Assembly (NCBI RefSeq): GCF_007743815.1
Contig: NZ_CP036265.1
Location: 4,781,823-4,845,822, forward strand
DNA length: 64,000 nt
Direction of reading: 5' to 3'
From: Alienimonas californiensis
GTDB lineage: Bacteria; Planctomycetota; Planctomycetia; Planctomycetales; Planctomycetaceae
Under the pieces are notes generated by a model. That model saw only the letters and a list, made by a program, of their open reading frames with translations. It did not search any database and was not told the DNA's origin. A program made the position numbers and the translations under genes. Below are positions 29,099 through 35,449 of this stretch, in pieces; position 1 is the stretch's first letter, and each line of letters opens with the position of its first letter.

Positions 29099-29209
29099 CT
29101 CGAGCGGCGGCAATCCCTCCGGGCCGCAGGCGCGTCGATCGGCGAAGCGTTGTCGGAAGCGCCGCACGGCTTACCATACCGGCGTTCCCTACTTCGCGGA
29201 TTCGCCCTG

Positions 29210-30055
29210 ATGGACCCCGGCCACTATGCCCTCCTGCTGTTGGCGGTGGGGCTGGCCGTGCTGGTCGTCGAGGTGTTCGTCCCGAGCGGCGGCCTGCTGG
29301 CGGCGCTGTCGATGTGCTGCCTGGCGGGCAGCCTGTTCTGTGCGGTCTGGGAGTGGTGGGGCGAAAACATGCTCGCCTTCTGGGCCTACATCGGCTGCAC
29401 CGCGGTGCTGATCCCCGCGACGCTGGGGGGCTCATTCTACATGCTGCCGAGGACGGAGTTCGGCCGCCGCCTGCTGCAGGAAGCGCCGACGCCGGAGGAA
29501 ACCGCCTCCTTCACCGAGGAACGGGCGGCCCTCGCCGCGGCGGTCGGCCGCCGCGGCAAGACGCTCACCCTGCACAACCCCGGGGGGCTGGTGGAGGTCG
29601 ACGGTGCCCGCTTCCACGCGGAGGCCCGCGGCCCGATGCTCGACGCCGGCGAGCCGATCGAGGTCGTCGGGACCCGCGGCAACCGCCTGCTGGTCCGGTA
29701 CGCAAAGGACGACGTCCCGCCGATCCTGCAAGAGATCGACGACGCCCCCCCCGCGGGCACGCCGCCGGGCGAACCGCGGCGGGCGGAGAACCCCGTCCCC
29801 CCGGTGATCGACCCGGACCCGGACCGACCCGGCGGGCATATCGACGCCCACGCCCCGGTCGGCTACGCCCACGAATCGCCCCCGGAGAAGTCGCCGCCGA
29901 CCGATCTGGAGGAGGTCTCCTCCCCGGACGACATGACCTCCGGAGACGCGAAGCGGCCGGGGACCGCGGCGACGAAAGATCAGGCGGTCAGCAACCGCAA
30001 CGACGAGGTCGCCGACCCGTTCGCCGCCGACGCGGAGCGGGAAGGGATCAAGTGA
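29210..30055 (+). CDS. NfeD-like membrane protein
   Basis: A 281-residue protein starting with ATG at 29210. Residues 1-80 hold two to three membrane helices, beginning LLLLAVGLAVLVVEVFVPSGGLLA, the typical NfeD start. A short soluble domain with the NfeD/OB-fold pattern follows at about 115-165 (the segment from GKTLT to LLVRY). The C-terminal 110 residues are Pro/Asp-rich and probably disordered, which is unusual for NfeD. It lacks the ClpP-like protease half of long NfeD proteins. Short NfeD proteins work with flotillin-like SPFH proteins, and floA follows 152 bases downstream. Confidence 0.82.
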   Translation: MDPGHYALLLLAVGLAVLVVEVFVPSGGLLAALSMCCLAGSLFCAVWEWWGENMLAFWAYIGCTAVLIPATLGGSFYMLPRTEFGRRLLQEAPTPEETASFTEERAALAAAVGRRGKTLTLHNPGGLVEVDGARFHAEARGPMLDAGEPIEVVGTRGNRLLVRYAKDDVPPILQEIDDAPPAGTPPGEPRRAENPVPPVIDPDPDRPGGHIDAHAPVGYAHESPPEKSPPTDLEEVSSPDDMTSGDAKRPGTAATKDQAVSNRNDEVADPFAADAEREGIK

Positions 30056-30207
30056 AGGGGTTCGAGATGAACCGTTCTCCCGCTCGCGACGTTGACGCGG
30101 CGGGGCCGGTGCGTTGTCGCCGGTTCTCCGCCGCGACTACGCTGCTCCCAGACTGAGAGCGCCGCCGCATCCCGGCCCGCGCCGCCCGCTACTCCCCGCC
30201 GCCCCCG

Positions 30208-31332
30208 ATGACCGCATCCGCGTTCCCCGCCGTCTCCGTCGCGGTCGTTCCCAGCGCAGCCGTCCCCGCCCCGGGTCTCCTACCGCCGCTGGCGCAGGAC
30301 GGGGACGGTTGGCAGCTCCTCGTCATCGGGGGGTTGCTCGTACTGCTGCTGGTGGGGCTCGTCGCCTTCGCCGTGCTGGCCCGCTACCTCGGCCTGTGGG
30401 TGCAGTGCAAGCTGACCGGCACCCGCATCGGCCTGTGGGATCTGGTAATGATGAGCGTGCGGAAGGTGAACCCCACGGTCATCACCCGCTCCCTGATCAT
30501 GGCCACCCAGGCCGGGCTGCTACGGGACTACAGCCTGACCCGCAAGCAACTGGAGGCCCACTACCTGGCGAACGGCAACGTGCCGAACGTCATTAAGAGC
30601 CTGATCGCCGCCCAGCGGGCGAACCTGTCGATGGACTGGAACATCGCCGCCGCGATCGACCTCGCCGGCCGCGACGTGCTGGACGCCGTGCGGACCAGCG
30701 TTTACCCCAAGGTCATCGACTGCCCGGACCCCAAAAAGAAGGCCGGTACCCTCGACGCCGTCGCCGCGGACGGCATTCAGCTCAAGGCCCGGGCCCGGGT
30801 GACGGTCCGGACGAACATCGCCCAGCTCATCGGCGGGGCGACGGAGGAGACGATCATCGCCCGCGTGGGGCAGGGCATCGTGCAGGCGATCGGCTCCAGC
30901 GCCTCCTACGAAAACGTGCTGGAGAACCCGGACGGCATCAGCCGGATCGTGCTGAACCAGGGGCTCGAAGCGAACACGGCCTACGAGATCGTCTCGATCG
31001 ACATCGCCGACATCGACGTCGGCGAGAACATCGGCGCCCGCCTCGCCGCCGACCAGGCGGAGGCGGATATGCGGGTCGCCCAGGCCAAGGCCGAGGAACG
31101 CCGGGCCGAGGCCAGCGCCGTCGAGCAGGAACACGTCGCCAGCGTGCAGGAGAACCGGGCCAAGGTCGTGCTGGCCGAGGCCGAGGTGCCCAAGGCGATC
31201 AGCGAGGCGTTCCGCGCCGGCCGGCTCGGGCTGATGGACTATTACGAACTGAAAAACGTCCAGGCGGACACCAAGATGCGGTCCGCGATCGCCGGCGAGG
31301 GCGCCAAGCCCAACGCCATCATGCAGCCATAA
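30208..31332 (+). CDS. floA: Flotillin-like protein FloA (SPFH family)
   Basis: A 374-residue membrane-associated protein. One hydrophobic segment (about residues 37-62) anchors it; the SPFH region follows (about 65-270) with conserved stretches such as [16 protein letters not shown] and the Ala/Glu-rich flotillin coil ([20 protein letters not shown]). FloA proteins form oligomers that organise membrane microdomains. The N-terminal leader before the anchor is about 35 residues, longer than in Bacillus FloA. It sits between nfeD and an unknown single-TM gene, a layout I associate with planctomycetes. Confidence 0.92.
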   Translation: MTASAFPAVSVAVVPSAAVPAPGLLPPLAQDGDGWQLLVIGGLLVLLLVGLVAFAVLARYLGLWVQCKLTGTRIGLWDLVMMSVRKVNPTVITRSLIMATQAGLLRDYSLTRKQLEAHYLANGNVPNVIKSLIAAQRANLSMDWNIAAAIDLAGRDVLDAVRTSVYPKVIDCPDPKKKAGTLDAVAADGIQLKARARVTVRTNIAQLIGGATEETIIARVGQGIVQAIGSSASYENVLENPDGISRIVLNQGLEANTAYEIVSIDIADIDVGENIGARLAADQAEADMRVAQAKAEERRAEASAVEQEHVASVQENRAKVVLAEAEVPKAISEAFRAGRLGLMDYYELKNVQADTKMRSAIAGEGAKPNAIMQP

Positions 31333-31383
31333 CCGCCGCCCGTCCCCCCGTTTCCGGCCTCCCGTCCCCGCCGGCTCCGCCCG

Positions 31384-32343
31384 ATGATCGTCCCGCCCGC
31401 CGCCGCCGTCCTTCCCGCCGCGGACGCTCTGCCGCCGCTGGGGGCGGTCGGCGTGGAGACGCTGATCTCCATCGCCGTGCTGCTGATGGGCGTGGTCGGC
31501 TGGATTGTCCAGATGGCCCAGCAGGGAAAGGCCGCCCAGGCGGCCCGCCGGCCGAATCCGAACGCCCCGGCCAACCGCCCCGCCGGCGGGGCCGACGAAA
31601 AGCTGCGTGACGAGATCGATTCCTTCTTGCAGGAGGTCGCCGGCCGCCGCGGACAGAACCGCGAGGCCAATCGCCCGCAACAACCCCAGCAACCTCCGAA
31701 GCGCCGCGGCCCCGTCGATCCGTTCGAGGAGCCCCCGCGCCGTACCGTTGCGAACCGACCGCGGGACGAACGGGAGTCCGACGGCGACGCCCGCCCCGGC
31801 CGCGGCGAGGTGCCGGACTTCCTCCGCCCTGCGGCCCGCCGCACCGAAGAACCCGCCCGCCGTCCGCTCGCCCCCCCGCAGCCGCAGCCGACGCCCCCGC
31901 CGCAGGCGACTCCCCCGGCCAAACGTCAGAGCCTCCGCGATCGCAAACTGAAGCGGCTGGGGAAGAATCTCGGCGGCGAACTGCGGGAGCACGTCGAACG
32001 GTACATGGCCGTCGACCAGGGCGATCTCGCCCGCCAACACGTGCAGGTTAAGGATCGGCTCTCGGCGACGGAGCGGGAACTGTCCGATCTGAAGCGGCGC
32101 CTCGCCGACCCCAACGACCCGACGCGCCTCGCCGGTCCCGCGTCAGCGGACGACGGCTCGCTCGGTCCCGCCCGGTTGCTGGCGCTGCTGTCCGACCCCG
32201 GCGGCGTGCGGGAGGCGATCGTCGTCAACGAGTTGCTCGCCAAGCCGCTGTCCCTGCGCCCCCGAACCGCCGCGGGCATTCGGCCGGCCGATCCGGGCCG
32301 CGTCGATCCGGCGTTGGTCGGCGGCGCCTCGGACGCCGCCTGA
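31384..32343 (+). CDS. Single-TM Pro-rich protein of the nfeD-floA cluster, unknown
   Basis: A 319-residue protein with one N-terminal membrane helix (about 20-42, GVETLISIAVLLMGVVGWIV). A long Pro/Arg/Gln-rich and probably disordered region follows (50-190), then a charged helical region (190-260) and a Pro-rich tail. No enzyme motif is seen. It starts 51 bases after floA and is followed 3 bases later by the GT4 gene, so it is probably co-expressed with both. A partner or scaffold role with flotillin is inference from position only. Confidence 0.65.
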   Translation: MIVPPAAAVLPAADALPPLGAVGVETLISIAVLLMGVVGWIVQMAQQGKAAQAARRPNPNAPANRPAGGADEKLRDEIDSFLQEVAGRRGQNREANRPQQPQQPPKRRGPVDPFEEPPRRTVANRPRDERESDGDARPGRGEVPDFLRPAARRTEEPARRPLAPPQPQPTPPPQATPPAKRQSLRDRKLKRLGKNLGGELREHVERYMAVDQGDLARQHVQVKDRLSATERELSDLKRRLADPNDPTRLAGPASADDGSLGPARLLALLSDPGGVREAIVVNELLAKPLSLRPRTAAGIRPADPGRVDPALVGGASDAA

Positions 32344-32346
32344 GCG

Positions 32347-33459
32347 GTGCCCGACGCCCCCCTGCCGCGCGTGCTGCTGCTGGCCGGCCGCTTGGAAGTC
32401 CGGGCGCGCAGCGCCTACACCCTCCGACTGGCCCGCGGCCTGCCGGGGGAGGGCTACGAGCCGCTGATCGTTTGCGCCGACGCCTCCCGCCTGTCTTCGT
32501 CGGTGCGGGACGCCATGGACGTGCGGGTCTATAAGGAACTGGACCGCCCGGCCTGGGGACTGGTCGTGCGGGCCGGGTTGCTCCGCGACCTGCGGGAGGA
32601 GCCGCCGGACGTGGTGCACGTCCAAAGCCCGGAGATGCTCGGCTGTGGGACCTACCTCGCCAAGCGGCTGGGCGTGCCGGTGGTCGTCACGTTCCCCGCG
32701 GCGCCGTACGGCATCGACCGATTCACCCGCACGGACCCGATCGTGCGGCGGGCGATCGCGATCTCCAAGAGCGTCGCCGCGGACCTGCTCGGCGTGAGCC
32801 GCTTCCCGGCGGACCGCCTGCGGATCATCCACAGCGGCGTGGACGTTGACGAGCAGCCCACCCACGTGCTGCCGCCCGGCCGGGTGCCGGTCGTCGGCTC
32901 GGCGGGTCCGCTGGAGGCGCCGAAGGGGCTGCCCTACTTCCTCGGGGCGGCGGCCCGGGTGAAACGGCGGTTCCCGGAGTGCCGGTTCCTCCTCTCCGGC
33001 GCCGGCCCGGAGGAGGAGAATCTTCGCCGCGTCGCCCGGGAACTGGGCTTGGAGAACGCGGTCACCTTCGCCCCGAACCTGCTCGATTTCTCCGCGGGCT
33101 TGGCGGCGACGGACATCTTCTGTCTGCCCAGCCTGTCGCAGGGATTGGGGGCCACGATGCTGGAGGCGATGGCCCGCGGCCGGCCGGTGGTGGCCAGCGG
33201 CGTCGGCGGGGTCGACAGCGTGATCGAGGACGGCGTGACCGGCCTGATCGTCCCGCCGGCCCGGGGGGCGGCGATGGCCGAGAGGATCTGCGAACTGCTG
33301 GCCGACCCGGAACTTGCCCGCCGCATCGGCGCCGCGGGCCGGGAGGTGGTGCTCGAACGCTTCGGCGTCGCCCAGATGGTCGCCGAAACGGCCGCCCTCT
33401 ACGGCGAGGCCCTCGCGGAGTGGAGCGACCTCGCCGGCAAAGCCGTCCCCGCCGCCTGA
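32347..33459 (+). CDS. Family 4 glycosyltransferase
   Basis: A 370-residue cytoplasmic GT-B enzyme starting with GTG 3 bases after the preceding stop. The N-terminal domain begins RVLLLAGRLEVRARSAY, and the C-terminal GT4 domain carries GSAGPLEAPKGL and FCLPSLSQGLGATMLEAMARG. The latter fits the EX7E-type donor-binding region, in which Glu of MLEAMA is conserved and the first Glu appears to be replaced by Gln (SQG). The acceptor and donor are unknown. The replacement of the first motif residue is a point to verify. Confidence 0.85.
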   Translation: MPDAPLPRVLLLAGRLEVRARSAYTLRLARGLPGEGYEPLIVCADASRLSSSVRDAMDVRVYKELDRPAWGLVVRAGLLRDLREEPPDVVHVQSPEMLGCGTYLAKRLGVPVVVTFPAAPYGIDRFTRTDPIVRRAIAISKSVAADLLGVSRFPADRLRIIHSGVDVDEQPTHVLPPGRVPVVGSAGPLEAPKGLPYFLGAAARVKRRFPECRFLLSGAGPEEENLRRVARELGLENAVTFAPNLLDFSAGLAATDIFCLPSLSQGLGATMLEAMARGRPVVASGVGGVDSVIEDGVTGLIVPPARGAAMAERICELLADPELARRIGAAGREVVLERFGVAQMVAETAALYGEALAEWSDLAGKAVPAA

Positions 33460-33562
33460 TCCGCCGCCGCTGCGGTCCCGCGGCGCCCGCCCCCGCCTTC
33501 GCCTTCGCCTTCCCGCTTTCCCGTCCCCTGGTCCGCTCGTCGGTTCGCCCCCGCCCGTCCTC

Positions 33563-34771
33563 ATGCACGCGGAGATCTTCGCCCTCGGTTCGGAACTGAC
33601 GACCGGCGCCAAGCTGGACACGAACAGCCAATGGCTGAGCGTGGAGCTGGCGGCGCTGGGGATCGAGACCCGCTTCCACCACACCGTCGCCGACGACCTG
33701 CCGGCGATGTTGGACGAGCTGCGGGCCGCCGCCTTTCGCAGCGAACTGGCGATCCTCACCGGCGGGCTCGGCCCGACCGCGGACGACCTCACCCGCGACG
33801 CTCTCGCCCAACTGGCCGGCGTGCCGCTGGAGGAGGACGCCGCCAGCCTCGCCCACGTGCTGGCCTGCTACCGCCGATTCGGACGGCCGATGCCCCCGAA
33901 GAACCGCGTGCAGGCGCTCGTCCCCGCCGGGGCCGAGGTCGTGCCCAATCCCCGCGGCACCGCGCCCGGCCTGTGGATGACGCTGCCGCCCGGCGCCGGC
34001 CCGGACGCCCCCGGCGGACCGGGCGGCTGCACGCTGGTCGCCCTGCCCGGGGTGCCGGCGGAGATGAAGCCGATGTTCCGCGAATCCGTCGCCCCACGGC
34101 TGCCGCGGGGGACGAATCTGATCCGCGTCGCCCGGGTGAACCTGTTCGGGGCGGGGGAGAGCTCCGTGGAGGAGCGGCTGGGCGACCTCACCGCCCGCGG
34201 GCGCGTGCCGGAGGTCGGCATCACCGCCCACGAGGCGACGATCACCCTCCGCATCGTTGCTCGGGGGACGGACGAGACGGAGATCGAACGCCAATTCGCC
34301 GAGGTGCGCCGCCTCGCCGCGGAGCGGGTCGGCGATCTGATCTTCGGCGAGGAGGACGACACCCTCGCCGGCCGCCTGCTGGCGACCTTGCGGGCCCGCG
34401 GCGAAACGCTGGCCGTCGCCGAGGTCGGCACCGGCGGGCGGTTAGCGGACTGGCTCTCCGAGGAGGACGACCCCGCCGCGCCCGCGTTCCTCGGAGGCGT
34501 CACGGAGAACCGCGACGACTACTGCCTGGGCGAACCCGTCGCCCCCGGCGACGCCGCAGAGCGGGTGCGGCGGCAGTGGGGGGCAACCTACGCCCTGTTC
34601 ACGCCCACCCTCTCGGCTGAGGGCGACGGCCCTGGCCTGACGCTGGCCACGCCAGACGGCCCGGTGCGGGAGCCGTATCGCCGCGTCGGCGACTCCACGA
34701 TCGCCCGCAGTCGGCTGGGGAAGGCCGCGCTCGACCTGCTCCGCCGGCATCTCGTTGGACTTGCAACCTGA
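33563..34771 (+). CDS. cinA: CinA-like protein with intact N-terminal domain and degenerate amidase domain
   Basis: A 402-residue protein. The ATG at 33563 starts the family sequence directly. The N-terminal molybdopterin-binding-like (COG1058) domain is well kept (SELTTGAKLDTNS, GGLGPTADDLTRD, LPGVPAEM). The C-terminal domain aligns with the CinA amidase, but the nucleophile motif ESCTGG has become E287-V-G-T-G-G, and the Tyr and Lys that should follow are Glu and a charged stretch (GGVTENRDDY). The amidase is therefore expected to be dead. An intact stand-alone amidase is at 10169-10681. COG1058 domains have been linked to ADP-ribose pyrophosphatase activity. Low-level homology of the C-terminal part is inferred from motif order and length. 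Confidence 0.85.
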   Translation: MHAEIFALGSELTTGAKLDTNSQWLSVELAALGIETRFHHTVADDLPAMLDELRAAAFRSELAILTGGLGPTADDLTRDALAQLAGVPLEEDAASLAHVLACYRRFGRPMPPKNRVQALVPAGAEVVPNPRGTAPGLWMTLPPGAGPDAPGGPGGCTLVALPGVPAEMKPMFRESVAPRLPRGTNLIRVARVNLFGAGESSVEERLGDLTARGRVPEVGITAHEATITLRIVARGTDETEIERQFAEVRRLAAERVGDLIFGEEDDTLAGRLLATLRARGETLAVAEVGTGGRLADWLSEEDDPAAPAFLGGVTENRDDYCLGEPVAPGDAAERVRRQWGATYALFTPTLSAEGDGPGLTLATPDGPVREPYRRVGDSTIARSRLGKAALDLLRRHLVGLAT

Positions 34772-34817
34772 TCGCCCAACGACCAGACCCGTCCGACGCC
34801 GGAGCGGTGGAGAGGAT

Positions 34818-34837
34818 CGAGCAGGTCACGCTGCTCG
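34818..34837. repeat. 7-bp inverted repeat upstream of the sigma-54 promoter
   Basis: CGAGCAG-N6-CTGCTCG at 34818-34837 is a perfect dyad 33 bases upstream of the sigma-54 GG element. It may be an enhancer site for a sigma-54 activator, or the terminator of the CinA-like gene 46 bases upstream; no T run follows it. Confidence 0.35.
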
Positions 34838-34869
34838 CGATGCGACCACGGGAGCAATCAGGCTCCGGC

Positions 34870-34885
34870 TGGCACCGCCTTTGCT
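34870..34885 (+). promoter_or_regulatory. Near-consensus sigma-54 promoter before the small membrane protein gene
   Basis: TGGCACC-N4-TTGCT matches TGGCACG-N4-TTGCW at every position but one, with exact spacing. The start site should be near 34896, leaving a 60-base leader before the ATG at 34956. A GTCGAC-containing palindrome (AGTCGACT, 34899-34906) lies at the expected start. This is the best promoter match seen in the window. Confidence 0.65.
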
Positions 34886-34955
34886 TGGCAGTGGCTGGAG
34901 TCGACTGACAACGCTCGGCCGGCCACGTTCCACAGCCCAAACGCACTCTCCAGCT

Positions 34956-35120
34956 ATGCTCAAGATCGCCCTCATCCTGTTCGTCGTGGCCATCGTCGCC
35001 GCCCTGCTCGGCCTCGGAGGGATCGCCGACTTCGCCCTCTGGGTCGCGGGAGTCATCGCGGTCGTCGCCGTGGTGCTGCTGATCATCCACGCCCTGACCG
35101 GCCGCACCCCCACGGTCTAA
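34956..35120 (+). CDS. DUF1328 / UPF0391-type small membrane protein
   Basis: A 54-residue protein with two hydrophobic helices (MLKIALILFVVAIVAALLG and a second after GGIADFALWVAG), the size and pattern of DUF1328. The ATG at 34956 has no Shine-Dalgarno upstream. Members are found in many bacteria, often induced by stress, with no known activity. A near-consensus sigma-54 promoter lies 70-86 bases upstream, and a second tiny membrane protein gene follows 73 bases later. Confidence 0.8.
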   Translation: MLKIALILFVVAIVAALLGLGGIADFALWVAGVIAVVAVVLLIIHALTGRTPTV

Positions 35121-35193
35121 CACGGTCTCACGTTCCCGCAGCGGGCCTCCCGCGTCACGGACGTCCCCATTTTCTCGCGACTGGATACGCACG

Positions 35194-35412
35194 ATGAGAG
35201 CCCTTGCCGCCGCGGCCGTGGTTCTCCTGATCCTCGGCCTGCTCGGCTGGTTTACCCTCTATTCAGACGGGGGTCGCTTCGGGGTGGACGTGGATCAGGG
35301 CCGGATTTCCGAGGACGTCGACAAAGCGGCGGACGCCGTGGAGGCCGGCGCCGCCAACGTGAAGGAAGAAGCGGATAAGGTCTCGGTCGACGTGGACGTC
35401 GACCGAGAATAA
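35194..35412 (+). CDS. Small single-TM acidic protein, unknown
   Basis: A 72-residue protein with one N-terminal membrane helix (AAAAVVLLILGLLGWFTLY) and an acidic amphipathic tail rich in Asp, Val, Lys and Ala, ending DVDVDRE. I recognise no family. It lies downstream of the DUF1328 gene and may share its sigma-54 promoter. A hairpin terminator follows at once. The coding call rests on GC-rich third positions, the TM plus acidic-tail design and position. Confidence 0.6.
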   Translation: MRALAAAAVVLLILGLLGWFTLYSDGGRFGVDVDQGRISEDVDKAADAVEAGAANVKEEADKVSVDVDVDRE

Positions 35413-35418
35413 CCGCCC

Positions 35419-35449
35419 GCGGGGCGTCGGTTTACAGCCGGCGCCCCGC
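35419..35449. terminator. Hairpin terminator between convergent genes
   Basis: GCGGGGCG (35419-35426) pairs with CGCCCCGC (35442-35449), extended inward by a T:G wobble and CGG/CCG around a TTTACAG loop. It lies between the stop of the small acidic protein gene and the last codons of the vWA gene on the other strand. Confidence 0.65.

Noticed and set aside
33485-33530. GCCTTC repeats before the CinA-like gene
   Set aside because: Only three short hexamer copies in a pyrimidine-rich leader; too short to separate from base bias and unlike the heptamer array at 51 kb.
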